Shown piece by piece: positions 15,775-23,671 of a stretch of 33,449 bases of DNA. Where the stretch lies: assembly GCA_913046365.1 (NCBI GenBank), contig CAJWRM010000028.1, positions 1-33,449 on the forward strand. Reading direction: 5' to 3'. Below the pieces are notes generated by a model. It saw only the letters and a program-made list of their open reading frames with translations. It did no database searches and was not told the DNA's origin. Position numbers and translations under genes: made by a program. Numbering within the stretch: the first letter of the stretch is position 1; each line of letters begins with the position of its first letter. Origin of the DNA: an uncultured Flavobacteriales bacterium. Its GTDB lineage: Bacteria; Bacteroidota; Bacteroidia; Flavobacteriales_D; Crocinitomicaceae.

Positions 15775-18174
15775 ATGAAGCAAACTCTCGCCTTAATTTT
15801 CATACTCCTTGGAATTTTAACAATTGCTCAAAAACCTATTACACATACCATTAGTGGTTATATTAGTGATGCCAAAAGTGGCGAGGCACTTATTGGTGTA
15901 AAAATATTCGTGCCCTCTCTCAATAAAGGAACAATTAGTAATAATTATGGATTCTATTCTCTGACTTTAGAAGAAGGCACATATCAGATTCAGTTCAGGT
16001 CTGCACTTTTTCCCACAGAAATTAAAGAGGTTCAGCTCGTTAAGGATATTGACTATAATCTTGAGCTTGGTAGCTCGACAATTAATCTTCAGGAAGTTGT
16101 AGTTAATGGCAAAAAGGGAGAAAACGTAAAATCTACCCAGATGGGTGCAATTGAGCTAAATATTGAGAGCATTAAAGCCTTGCCCGCATTCATGGGGGAG
16201 GTTGATGTAGTAAAAACTATTCAGCTTTTACCAGGGGTTTCTTCTGCCGCAGAGGGTGGTCAAGGGTTTTATGTGCGTGGAGGCGGTCCGGATCAGAATC
16301 TTGTTTTACTGGATGAAGGAGTTGTTTATAACGCAGCGCACCTTTTTGGCTTTTTCTCTGTTTTTAATGCTGACGCAGTCAAAAGCGTAAATCTCATCAA
16401 GGGAGGAATGCCTGCAAATTATGGTGGCCGAATGTCGTCTGTATTGGAGGTGAACATGAACGAAGGAAACAATAAAAGATTTAAAGTCAAGGGTGGAATA
16501 GGCGCTATTTCATCTAGGCTGACCATCGAGGGTCCGTTAAAGAAAGACAAAGGTTCATTTATCATTTCTGGTCGAAGAACATATCTTGACTTAATTATGA
16601 AAGCTGCCATTCCAGATTCGTCTCCGTTTGCAGGAACGAGCTACTTCTTTTATGATCTAAATGCCAAATTCAATTACAAGTTGAGCGATAAAGATCGTGT
16701 TTTCCTAAGTGGGTACTACGGGAAGGATGTTTTTTCATTTGCAGACAATCAAGGTGGATTCAGTGTAGATATGCCGTGGGGAAATGGTATTGCAGCATTG
16801 AGATGGAATCATTTGTTTAATAAAAAACTTTTTATGAATGTTACAGGAACATTCTCGGATTACATGTTTCAATTTGGATCATCTCAAGATCAGTTTAGAT
16901 TTAGTTTAACCTCGGGTGTTAGAGACATAGGCTCGAAAATCGACTTTTCATATTTCCCAAATCCAAGTCACTTAATCAAGTTCGGAGCGAACCATATCTA
17001 CCATACTTTTACGCCAACTAGTGTGTCAGCTGAATCTGACTCCGTTGTCTTTGATACCGGCGCTGCACAGCGATTATTTTCTCATGAGACTGCTTTTTAC
17101 ATCATGGATGACTTTGAGGTAAATGATAAGCTAAAAGTGAATGCTGGTATGCGTTACAGTATGTATCACCACATAGGTCCTTTTACGAGATATATCAACG
17201 GTGATATTAGTACACCAGACACCTCTATACAATATCCATCAGGCGATTTGATAAAGTTCTATCATGGTCTCGAACCAAGACTTTCTATGCGCTGGCTGTT
17301 ACCTGACAATAGCTCTATTAAGGCAGGGTATTCATATAATTATCAATATGTTCACTTAACAGCACTTAGTGCAGTTTCATTGCCAACAGATATTTGGTAT
17401 CCCACAACAGACATTGCGAAGCCTCAAATTGGATGGCAGGGAAGTGTAGGGTATTTTAAAAACTTCTTTGATGACAAACTTGAAACCTCAGTTGAAGTTT
17501 ATTACAAAAAAATGAACAACATGATTGAGTATAGAGAAGGAGCTCTTCCTGGCGATAATGTGAATGATAATACTGATAACTTATTGGTTTTTGGAGAGGG
17601 TTGGTCCTATGGTATTGAGTTGTTTTTAAAGAAATCTATGGGAGATTTCACGGGTTGGATCGGGTATACATGGGCAAAGTCGGACAGAAAATTCCCTGAT
17701 TTGAATTCTGGTAATCTATATCCAGCTAAATATGACCGACGACATGACCTAAGTGTTGTTGGAACTTATAAGCTAAATGACAGGTGGACTTTTAGCACTG
17801 CTTTCGTTTATGCTACAGGTAATACTTTGACTTTGCCTTCCTCTTGGTATGTTCAAGAGCAAAATCTTTTATTTAACTACGGTCAACGAAATTCAACCCG
17901 AATGGCACCATACCATAGACTAGATCTTTCTGCTACATTGTATAGTAAAACCCATAAAACCAAAACCGACGTTAATGGGGACGAGATTCGTGTTAAAAAG
18001 AAATTTAAAAGCAATTGGGCTTTTTCTATTTATAATGTATACAATCGAGCAAATCCATTCTTTATGTACGTGGATAATGACGGTGACTTCCTTGCGGGTG
18101 ACTTTCAGCTTACCGTAAAGCAAGTGTCCTTATTCCCAATCATACCAAGTGTTACTTGGAACTTTGAATTATAA
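15775..18174 (+). CDS. TonB-dependent receptor with N-terminal carboxypeptidase-regulatory-like domain
   Basis: 799 residues from the ATG at 15775, which begins a proper signal peptide (MKQTLALIFILLGILTIAQ); the in-frame ATG at 15745 adds ten residues before it and is less likely. Domain order: CarboxypepD_reg-like beta-sandwich at about 23-100 (HTISGYISDAKSGEALIGV), a linker to LQEVVVNGKK, the plug with LPGVSSAAEGGQGFYVRGG and MPANYGGRMSSVLEV, then a 22-strand-type barrel to the final WNFEL. It imports an unknown ligand across the outer membrane using TonB-ExbBD energy. It is shorter than the about 1000-residue SusC proteins, and its partner is a DUF4249 lipoprotein rather than SusD, so polysaccharide uptake is not implied. 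The partner start lies one base after its stop. Confidence 0.9.
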   Translation: MKQTLALIFILLGILTIAQKPITHTISGYISDAKSGEALIGVKIFVPSLNKGTISNNYGFYSLTLEEGTYQIQFRSALFPTEIKEVQLVKDIDYNLELGSSTINLQEVVVNGKKGENVKSTQMGAIELNIESIKALPAFMGEVDVVKTIQLLPGVSSAAEGGQGFYVRGGGPDQNLVLLDEGVVYNAAHLFGFFSVFNADAVKSVNLIKGGMPANYGGRMSSVLEVNMNEGNNKRFKVKGGIGAISSRLTIEGPLKKDKGSFIISGRRTYLDLIMKAAIPDSSPFAGTSYFFYDLNAKFNYKLSDKDRVFLSGYYGKDVFSFADNQGGFSVDMPWGNGIAALRWNHLFNKKLFMNVTGTFSDYMFQFGSSQDQFRFSLTSGVRDIGSKIDFSYFPNPSHLIKFGANHIYHTFTPTSVSAESDSVVFDTGAAQRLFSHETAFYIMDDFEVNDKLKVNAGMRYSMYHHIGPFTRYINGDISTPDTSIQYPSGDLIKFYHGLEPRLSMRWLLPDNSSIKAGYSYNYQYVHLTALSAVSLPTDIWYPTTDIAKPQIGWQGSVGYFKNFFDDKLETSVEVYYKKMNNMIEYREGALPGDNVNDNTDNLLVFGEGWSYGIELFLKKSMGDFTGWIGYTWAKSDRKFPDLNSGNLYPAKYDRRHDLSVVGTYKLNDRWTFSTAFVYATGNTLTLPSSWYVQEQNLLFNYGQRNSTRMAPYHRLDLSATLYSKTHKTKTDVNGDEIRVKKKFKSNWAFSIYNVYNRANPFFMYVDNDGDFLAGDFQLTVKQVSLFPIIPSVTWNFEL

Positions 18175-18175
18175 T

Positions 18176-19117
18176 ATGAAGCTATTTATTTATACACTCA
18201 GTTTTGTTTTATTGTGTCTATCGTGCACTAAAGAGGTTGATATTGCCATTCCCGGATATGAAGAACAAATCGTTGTTGACGGAAGTATAAAGACAGGTCA
18301 GCCTGCAATAGTTCTTTTGTCTACTACAGCTGATATTTATTCGCCAACCAACCTTGAGGCATATTTAAGTGGTTTTATTTCAGGTGCGACTGTCGTTGTT
18401 TCCGATGGTATTATTACTGATACTCTTGTTGAAATATGCACAGACAATCTACCTCCAGGCACAGAGGAGCTTGCCGCGGCATTTTTTGGACTTCCTGTAG
18501 AAGAGCTTATAAACCTGAATCTTTGTGGTTATTTCTCCACGTCGATTGTTGGTGAGGTAGGTAAAACCTATAGTTTGTCTGTTAGCGTGAATGCAGAAAC
18601 TTATACCTCGGTTACTTCAATACTTCAACCTACCGCATTAGATACCCTTTATTGGAAACCAGAACCTTCATTAGTGGACCATGGTTGGTCATGGGCTACG
18701 CTGTCTGATCCTCCAGGTTCATTTGATGCCTATTTATGGGAGGTTCAGCGCTTAAATACTTTGCCTGATGGGACAAAGGACCCAATAGTGTATAAGCCTT
18801 TTGGTCCATACTTCGATGATGCCTTTTTTGATGGTCTAACATTTGAATTTGCTTACGAAAACCCTATCAATTTTTTTGATGAAGATATTGATTTAGATTA
18901 TCGTGGATATTATCCCCAGGGTGATACAATTTTAATTACCCTATCTAAAATTGGTCAAGCCGAATTTGATTTCTTTGAAAAGAAGTACAATCAAATGTAT
19001 ACTGCTGGAAATCCTTTTGCCACACCGACTAATATTCCTTCAAACATAGAAGGAGGAGCGTTGGGTATTTGGGCTGGATTCTCACCGTCCGTAGATACAA
19101 TGTTTTGCCAGCCTTAA
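18176..19117 (+). CDS. DUF4249 domain-containing lipoprotein
   Basis: 313 residues from the ATG at 18176, two bases after the receptor stop. The upstream in-frame start at 18149 lies within the receptor gene and would displace the signal. Signal MKLFIYTLSFVLLCLS with lipobox cysteine 17, then the DUF4249 opening TKEVDIAIPGYEEQIVVDGSI, the strand SGATVVVSDG, a GKTYSLSVSV segment and a C-terminal FNxF-like region that includes SNIEGGALGIWAGF. DUF4249 proteins are found almost always next to a TonB-dependent receptor of the kind upstream, and probably cap it or present ligand at the surface. The ligand is unknown. The stop codon overlaps the stop of the convergent cupin gene. Confidence 0.85.
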   Translation: MKLFIYTLSFVLLCLSCTKEVDIAIPGYEEQIVVDGSIKTGQPAIVLLSTTADIYSPTNLEAYLSGFISGATVVVSDGIITDTLVEICTDNLPPGTEELAAAFFGLPVEELINLNLCGYFSTSIVGEVGKTYSLSVSVNAETYTSVTSILQPTALDTLYWKPEPSLVDHGWSWATLSDPPGSFDAYLWEVQRLNTLPDGTKDPIVYKPFGPYFDDAFFDGLTFEFAYENPINFFDEDIDLDYRGYYPQGDTILITLSKIGQAEFDFFEKKYNQMYTAGNPFATPTNIPSNIEGGALGIWAGFSPSVDTMFCQP

Positions 19118-19614
19118 GGAGTTAAGCGTTTAATGATATCTTCTTCTTTTGGGAACTGTTCAATGAGCTGATCGTATGTAAATAGCTGAAAATCTTTAAA
19201 CTCGAAACCAGGGGATACCACACAACTTACAAGGGCATATGAGTTTGGCTCTAAAACAGCGCTGCCAAAGATGGTGTTTCCCTTTACCAAATGCTGAGGA
19301 CTACAAACGTCGTTGTATGTTTTTCCTAGAATATATTCTTTATGCACCTTGTCTTCCAATGTATGTATGACTATTGGACTTCCTTCATGATGAAACCAAA
19401 GTTCATCGTTTGATATTCTATGGAAATTAGATACATTTTCAGAGGTTAAGAGAAAGTAAATGGAAGTCATTAATACATCCTGCTTATTAGCGGTCCTCTG
19501 CGTGGATCTATACGTTTCACTATAAAACCCTCCTTCAGGGTGCTTTTCAAGCTTTAATGTATTAACAAGTTGACTGATTCTATTCAATTGGTCCTGGTCG
19601 GAAGGTAGATCCAT
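19114..19614 (-). CDS. Cupin domain protein, DUF985 family
   Basis: 166 residues forming a single cupin barrel. Family features are LKLEKHPEGGFYSETYRS near the N-terminus, SIYFLLTSENVSNFHRI, ELWFHHEGSPIVIHTL (the first cupin metal/ligand motif) and SYALVSCVVSPGFEF near the end. DUF985 (cupin_5) proteins are mostly of unknown activity; some relatives bind metal or sugar ligands. The ATG at 19614 makes a 35-base overlap with the upstream barrel gene. Homologues usually begin near the LVNTLKL segment, so a downstream TTG or other weak start and a smaller overlap are possible. It is the last gene of a four-gene minus-strand run. Confidence 0.85.
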   Translation of the reverse strand: MDLPSDQDQLNRISQLVNTLKLEKHPEGGFYSETYRSTQRTANKQDVLMTSIYFLLTSENVSNFHRISNDELWFHHEGSPIVIHTLEDKVHKEYILGKTYNDVCSPQHLVKGNTIFGSAVLEPNSYALVSCVVSPGFEFKDFQLFTYDQLIEQFPKEEDIIKRLTP

Positions 19615-20329
19615 TACTTTTTGTATTTGGAAAGAAAAACTTAAGGTCTAAGGATAAAAATGACCCATTCACATTTGTGACAGAAACTAATTCATAGCCC
19701 TGATATTTATACATGCCAGCAAGAATAAATAGCGGCGCAAGTGGTATCTGCACAGATCCTCCTAAATAGAAGAAGCCAGATTTTTTACTTCGAAATTCAA
19801 ATCCAATATTTCCATTGAAATCGGCAGTAAATTTTTTCTTATAATCTACATACCCTGTATGAATAAATGAATGATTGTCTCCTGTATTGTTAACTCCACC
19901 GATTGTTGAGGGCTTATAAGAAGCTGCGATTCCAAGAGACGCATTTGCATACCATGACTTATTTAGCTTAATATAAATAAGGCAATTTAAAGGTATGTCA
20001 TAGGTGAGAAACCCAAGTTCTCTTTGGGAATATTGATTGGAGTCTATAACACTCATATTAAGTTGAAAATTCCTGTGAATAAGATTAATTCCAGTTTCAA
20101 AAGCAATCAGTTTAGTAATGCCAGCTCTAACTGTTGCACCGATTGAATAACCTGTTTTCTGTAAGCAAGTGCTTGTAAATTCTTGTTGGCTGATAGTTAC
20201 TGATTTACTACCAACAAAATTATTCGGAAGAACAGTTCTGTAGTGCACACCAAAATAAGAAGGCACTTTGTTGGATTGACTGAAACCGTTTAGGCTCAGA
20301 AGAATGAAAAGTAAAAGAAGGACCTTCAT
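19580..20329 (-). CDS. Outer-membrane beta-barrel protein of unknown function
   Basis: 249 residues with a signal peptide (MKVLLLLFILLSLNGFSQ). The rest alternates polar and hydrophobic residues in strands (FGVHYRTVL, YSIGATVRAGI, FETGINLIHRNF, ANASLGIAASY, GNIGFEFRSKKSGFFYLGGSVQIPL, SLDLKFFF) typical of the porin-like small barrels with PorT/OmpW-like folds in Bacteroidota. No specific family is recognised. Its start overlaps the preceding 129-residue gene by four bases (ATGA on the minus strand), so expression is probably coupled to it. Confidence 0.7.
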   Translation of the reverse strand: MKVLLLLFILLSLNGFSQSNKVPSYFGVHYRTVLPNNFVGSKSVTISQQEFTSTCLQKTGYSIGATVRAGITKLIAFETGINLIHRNFQLNMSVIDSNQYSQRELGFLTYDIPLNCLIYIKLNKSWYANASLGIAASYKPSTIGGVNNTGDNHSFIHTGYVDYKKKFTADFNGNIGFEFRSKKSGFFYLGGSVQIPLAPLFILAGMYKYQGYELVSVTNVNGSFLSLDLKFFFPNTKSNGSTFRPGPIE

Positions 20330-20715
20330 TTGAGTTGCTCAGTTTTCTGGTTTAAATAGGTCATATGTTTACAATAACTCAAAATAGCTAAAAGTAGTAT
20401 GCCTAAACCAAATAAAAGTACAGTCCAACGAAGCAGGAGAAAGGGAATGAGTGGCTTTTTGTGTTTGCTCTCAACCTTAAAATTCATCTGCATTGTTTTT
20501 GAATAGTGCTTCTTATGTAGAGCAAAGAGGGTATAGGTGACTTGTTTCTTTTGCTCTGTATCTTCCTCAAAAGTGATTTTGTTGGAGATTAGTTCTTCAC
20601 GAAAAGAGTTAGCTCTAGCAACGTCTGTGAATCGGTATACAAGGAAATTGGGATTTTTCGGATGTTTTGTGAAATTAACAAAACCAAGGTCTAAATGCTC
20701 TATTGGGTTTTCCAT
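20326..20715 (-). CDS. Small membrane protein of unknown function
   Basis: 129 residues. The first 80 are soluble and mixed alpha/beta (FTKHPKNPNFLVYRF, ARANSFREELISNKITFEEDTE), resembling a small ferredoxin-like or SPOR-like fold in layout only. One or two transmembrane segments follow (PFLLLRWTVLLFGLGILLLAILSYC) and then a short basic tail. No known family recognised. The gene overlaps nitroreductase by 16 bases upstream and the barrel gene by four bases downstream, so it belongs to the same transcript. Confidence 0.65.
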   Translation of the reverse strand: MENPIEHLDLGFVNFTKHPKNPNFLVYRFTDVARANSFREELISNKITFEEDTEQKKQVTYTLFALHKKHYSKTMQMNFKVESKHKKPLIPFLLLRWTVLLFGLGILLLAILSYCKHMTYLNQKTEQLK

Positions 20716-21290
20716 ATGGTATTGTATTCAATAGGTTTCCTATGCGACTTTGGCCATTCCTCTTTAGTATATCCTAAATAAATAAGACCTAAACATTTGT
20801 CTTTTTCAGTGATGCCAAGAAATTCATTCATTTCCTTAGAATAAATGAGTTTTGGTGATGACCAAAATGAGCCTATTCCATATGCTGTTGCCGTAAGCTG
20901 CATGTTTTGAATAGCACATGCGACAGCCTCAACTTCTTCAATTTCGGGTATTCTCTCTTCTAATTGTCTAGACATATTTACAATAATGACAACAGAGGAG
21001 ATAAGTGGCCTTCGAACTAGTTTCGCAAGTTTTGCGTCATTTTGATTGTTCTTAGGAGTTGTATCTAGGTATAGCTTGCCTAGTGCTTGGCTCAACTCTT
21101 GTCTGGCAGCTTCTGATTGATAAACCTGAAACCTCCATGGTTGAGTGCTGCCATGGTTGGGTGCCCATTGTGCATTTTTTAATATTAATTCTATTTGATC
21201 CTTTTGTACTTTTCTGCTTGTATATTGTTCAGGCCGAATAGACCTCCTGCTTCGGATCAAATCATTGACTTCGGAAAGATTAAATTTCAT
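20700..21290 (-). CDS. Nitroreductase family flavoprotein
   Basis: 196 residues, the size of the YdjA-like branch of the FMN-dependent nitroreductases. Motifs: SRRSIRPEQYTSRKV (phosphate binding of FMN), WAPNHGSTQPWRF, then AVACAIQNMQLTATAYGIGSFWSSP with the typical buried helix, and GLIYLGYTKE near the end. Members reduce nitroaromatics, quinones or similar compounds with NAD(P)H in the cytoplasm as dimers; the physiological substrate cannot be told from sequence. It is the first gene of a four-gene minus-strand run in which every junction overlaps. Confidence 0.88.
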   Translation of the reverse strand: MKFNLSEVNDLIRSRRSIRPEQYTSRKVQKDQIELILKNAQWAPNHGSTQPWRFQVYQSEAARQELSQALGKLYLDTTPKNNQNDAKLAKLVRRPLISSVVIIVNMSRQLEERIPEIEEVEAVACAIQNMQLTATAYGIGSFWSSPKLIYSKEMNEFLGITEKDKCLGLIYLGYTKEEWPKSHRKPIEYNTIWKTQ

Positions 21291-21326
21291 GACACGATTT
21301 TCACAAATTTACATACTTAAGTTGAC

Positions 21327-21848
21327 TTAATTGCAATAAGTCTCGCTGTAAACTGTAGCGGCTTTCAAGCCTAAAGCTATCGCTTTTTTCAGGTCCCTGC
21401 AGCAGCCTTTTTCATCACCATTCATTCTTTTTACTAAAGCACGCATGTAGAAATAATTGGGATTGTCAGTGTTGAGGATAATTGCTTGGTCCAAATCCTG
21501 AATGGCGTTATGAAAATTTTCTGCAGTGAAATAAATGAAGGACCTTATGGAATAAAGGTGAGAGATTGTTTTTTTGTCTTTTGGAATGTCAACGGTAATA
21601 CGAATGCCGGCGTTTAGAAGTTCCATGGCATTTTTGTAATTCCCTCTCGAAATAAATACATCTGATATTTTCGCATAGGCATCGGCGCATGCACTGTCTA
21701 TGCTTAAGGCTTTGTCGTAAAGATCCAAAGCTCCTGTCGTATCTAATTGTGCTAACTTCTTATCTCCCTTGCTCAGTATTTTGTTTACTTTTTGCTGGGC
21801 TTGTAAAGAAAGGCATACACCAAAAACAAATATTAAGACTACTTTCAC
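21327..21848 (-). CDS. Secreted or periplasmic tetratricopeptide repeat protein
   Basis: 173 residues. A signal peptide (MKVVLIFVFGVCLSLQAQ) is followed by about four TPR-like helical pairs: ALDLYDKALSIDSACADAY, NYKNAMELLNAGIRI, NFHNAIQDLDQAIILNTDN and GCCRDLKKAIALGL. The last, a GCxDxxKA motif, is a common ending of short Bacteroidota TPR proteins. Probably a protein-protein scaffold in the periplasm; partner unknown. It lies 36 bp upstream of the nitroreductase start on the same strand and may belong to that operon. Confidence 0.78.
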   Translation of the reverse strand: MKVVLIFVFGVCLSLQAQQKVNKILSKGDKKLAQLDTTGALDLYDKALSIDSACADAYAKISDVFISRGNYKNAMELLNAGIRITVDIPKDKKTISHLYSIRSFIYFTAENFHNAIQDLDQAIILNTDNPNYFYMRALVKRMNGDEKGCCRDLKKAIALGLKAATVYSETYCN

Positions 21849-21913
21849 TAAAGTAAATTTAATGCATTTTTGATTAAAGCTTTAATGAAGATTATTATTT
21901 GTTGAAATATATT

Positions 21914-21921
21914 TATCTTTG
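21914..21921 (+). promoter_or_regulatory. -7 promoter element of tRNA-Arg
   Basis: TATCTTTG is a perfect TAnnTTTG box ending 11 bases before the first base of the mature tRNA. The tRNA-Asn gene has the same arrangement at 31565-31572. No clear -33 TTTG at 19 bp. Confidence 0.6.
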
Positions 21922-21931
21922 CACCTCTATT

Positions 21932-22005
21932 GGCCTCGTGGCGCAACTGAATAGCGCACCTGATTACGGCTCAGGAGGTTACAGGTTTGAATCCTGTCGA
22001 GGTCA
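21932..22005 (+). tRNA. tRNA-Arg (anticodon ACG)
   Basis: 74 bases that fold as a full cloverleaf. Acceptor stem GGCCTCG/CGAGGTC has one G-U pair, the D stem is GCGC/GCGC, the anticodon stem CCTGA/TCAGG encloses loop TTACGGC (anticodon ACG), the T stem is ACAGG/CCTGT with loop TTTGAAT, and the discriminator base is A. No CCA is encoded, as usual in Bacteroidota. A34 should be edited to inosine by TadA to read CGU, CGC and CGA. A terminator follows at once. Confidence 0.97.
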
Positions 22006-22010
22006 CAAAC

Positions 22011-22041
22011 AAAAAAGCTTCCCTTTTGGGAGGCTTTTTTT
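22011..22041 (+). terminator. Rho-independent terminator of tRNA-Arg
   Basis: AAAAAAGCTTCCC, loop TTTT, GGGAGGCTTTTTTT: a strong stem with one mismatch (CTT/AGG side) and a seven-T tail, five bases after the tRNA. Confidence 0.85.
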
Positions 22042-22279
22042 GTTCAGCTACTTTCAATGGATGAAAACCTGGTTTGACCTGAGCATCTTAGATGCGAAAG
22101 CTCCGAACGAAGTGAAGGGAATTCTGTCGAGGTAACTAAATTCATTTACTTTTTTTTGGGGCTTTTTAGTTTTTTTTAAAAAACTCCCCTGTTCCTACAA
22201 CAACATAAAAAGATTACTAAGTGCACTATTAAATTTACGTTTTAAGTTAATTTAAACAGAGTATTTAATGTGCAATACT
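22042..22279. other. Gene-free stretch downstream of tRNA-Arg with repeat-like structure
   Basis: No gene seen. It holds a small hairpin (GCATC-TTA-GATGC, 22083-22095), a partial copy of the tRNA 3' end at 22119-22136, and an A/T palindrome AGTTTTTTTTAAAAAACT (22168-22185) framed by GGGG (22158-22161) and CCCC (22186-22189). The rest is AT-rich leader of rmuC. Confidence 0.6.
22119..22136 (+). repeat. Partial duplicate of the tRNA-Arg 3' end
   Basis: GAATTCTGTCGAGGTAAC matches GAATCCTGTCGAGGTCAC at 21989-22006 in 16 of 18 bases, 130 bp downstream in direct orientation. The copy covers part of the T loop, the 3' T-stem strand and the acceptor strand. No upstream half of a second tRNA is present. 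Confidence 0.7.
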
Positions 22280-22287
22280 TATATTTG
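22280..22287 (+). promoter_or_regulatory. -7 promoter element of the rmuC-xseA-xseB operon
   Basis: TATATTTG is a perfect TAnnTTTG box 36 bp before the ATG at 22324. The predicted transcription start (about 22293) lies after the in-frame ATG at 22270, so the longer reading frame cannot be translated from this promoter. Confidence 0.5.
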
Positions 22288-22323
22288 ATTGACACGCCTT
22301 CAAGACCGCAAAACTCATTTATT

Positions 22324-23664
22324 ATGATTATTTCTATTCTCACTTTTCTAGCTTTTTTAACCCTTATTTTGGTTTTGTTTATTCTCGTTCAAATGCGTTC
22401 CATTAAATCAAATTCGGGAGTCGAACAAATACAGGAGCTAGTAGGTAATGAGTTTCGCGAAAACCGAAAGGAACTTTCTGGAATGCTTAAAGAAAATAGA
22501 GAAGAACTTTCATTAGGTATAGAAAAACTCACAGAGAAATTAAATGAAAAGTTCATAGCACTCGGTGAAACCCTGAAAGTGAATGCCAAAGATGATCGGG
22601 AAGCCATGACCAATGCGCTTAAAGAGTTTAAAGATTCTTTCTCTCAAAGCGTGAAGGATTTTAATGAGCTTCAAAAGCAAAAATTCAATGACATGGGAGT
22701 CAAGCAAGACAAACTTGTAGATTCTACCAATGAACGTTTGGAGAAAATGCGAGAAACTGTTGACGAAAAGCTTCACAAGACCTTAGAGGAACGTTTAGGC
22801 CAATCTTTTAAAATTGTAAGTGAAAGACTAGAGGCGGTTCAAAAAGGTTTGGGTGAGATGCAGAACTTAGCAAGTGGGGTAGGAGATCTGAAAAAGGTAC
22901 TAAGTAATGTGAAGACGAGAGGGGTACTTGGAGAAATTCAGCTTGGAAATATTTTGGAGCAAATATTAGCACCTGAGCAGTATGACCAAAACGTAAAAAC
23001 AAAATCTGGTTCTGATGCGCATGTTGAATTTGCTATTAAGCTTCCTGGGAATACGTCATCTGGTAAAGAAATATACTTGCCCATAGATGCAAAGTTTCCC
23101 CAAGAAGACTTCGTTCGGCTTCAGGCAGCATATGATGTCGGTGACGTTCCTGCCATTGAAGCAGCTAATCGAGATTTGATGCGTTCTATAAAGGCTTTTG
23201 CGAAGGATATTAAGGGTAAATATCTTGACCCGCCCAATACAACAGACTTCGGAATTATGTTTCTTCCAATAGAAGGCCTATTTGCAGAGGTCGCACGCCA
23301 ACCAGATATGATTGCTTTATTGCAACGAGAATATAAAATCATTGTTACTGGTCCAACTACCTTGGCAGCGATGCTCAATAGCCTTCAGATGGGCTTTAAA
23401 ACGCTCGCTATCCAGAAAAGAACAAGTGAAGTTTGGAATGTGCTAGGCGCTGTTAAAACGGAATTTGGAAAATTTGGCGGTGTTTTGGCAAAAGCACAAA
23501 AGAAAATCAACGAGGCAAATAATGAAATTGACAACCTAGTTGGAACAAGAACTAGAATGATGCTCTCTAAGCTAAAAAAGGTTGAGGAGCTTCCATCGGC
23601 AGATTCTGACAAATTGATAGATGAAGGTTTAAATGATGCCATAGATTACGAGGAGGAAGTATAG
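22324..23664 (+). CDS. rmuC: DNA recombination protein RmuC
   Basis: 446 residues from the ATG at 22324; an upstream in-frame start adds 18 residues with no homology expected and lies before the predicted transcript start. One N-terminal transmembrane helix (IISILTFLAFLTLILVLFIL) is followed by a long coiled coil (about 30-190; repeated K/E/L heptads). Next comes the RmuC core: GVLGEIQLGNILEQIL, then LPIDAKFPQEDF, DLMRSIKAFAKDIKGKYL, FGIMFLPIEGLFAEV and ILVTGPTT-like IIVTGPTTLAAML. RmuC has a nuclease-like core, limits recombination between short inverted repeats in E. coli and is reported to restrict foreign DNA. Membrane-anchored with its core in the cytoplasm. xseA starts seven bases after its stop. 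Confidence 0.93.
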   Translation: MIISILTFLAFLTLILVLFILVQMRSIKSNSGVEQIQELVGNEFRENRKELSGMLKENREELSLGIEKLTEKLNEKFIALGETLKVNAKDDREAMTNALKEFKDSFSQSVKDFNELQKQKFNDMGVKQDKLVDSTNERLEKMRETVDEKLHKTLEERLGQSFKIVSERLEAVQKGLGEMQNLASGVGDLKKVLSNVKTRGVLGEIQLGNILEQILAPEQYDQNVKTKSGSDAHVEFAIKLPGNTSSGKEIYLPIDAKFPQEDFVRLQAAYDVGDVPAIEAANRDLMRSIKAFAKDIKGKYLDPPNTTDFGIMFLPIEGLFAEVARQPDMIALLQREYKIIVTGPTTLAAMLNSLQMGFKTLAIQKRTSEVWNVLGAVKTEFGKFGGVLAKAQKKINEANNEIDNLVGTRTRMMLSKLKKVEELPSADSDKLIDEGLNDAIDYEEEV

Positions 23665-23671
23665 AAGCGAA

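Noticed and set aside
21899-22135. 78-codon plus-strand open frame
   Set aside because: It runs through tRNA-Arg and its terminator; its RFESCRGH stretch is the well-known false translation of a tRNA T-arm.
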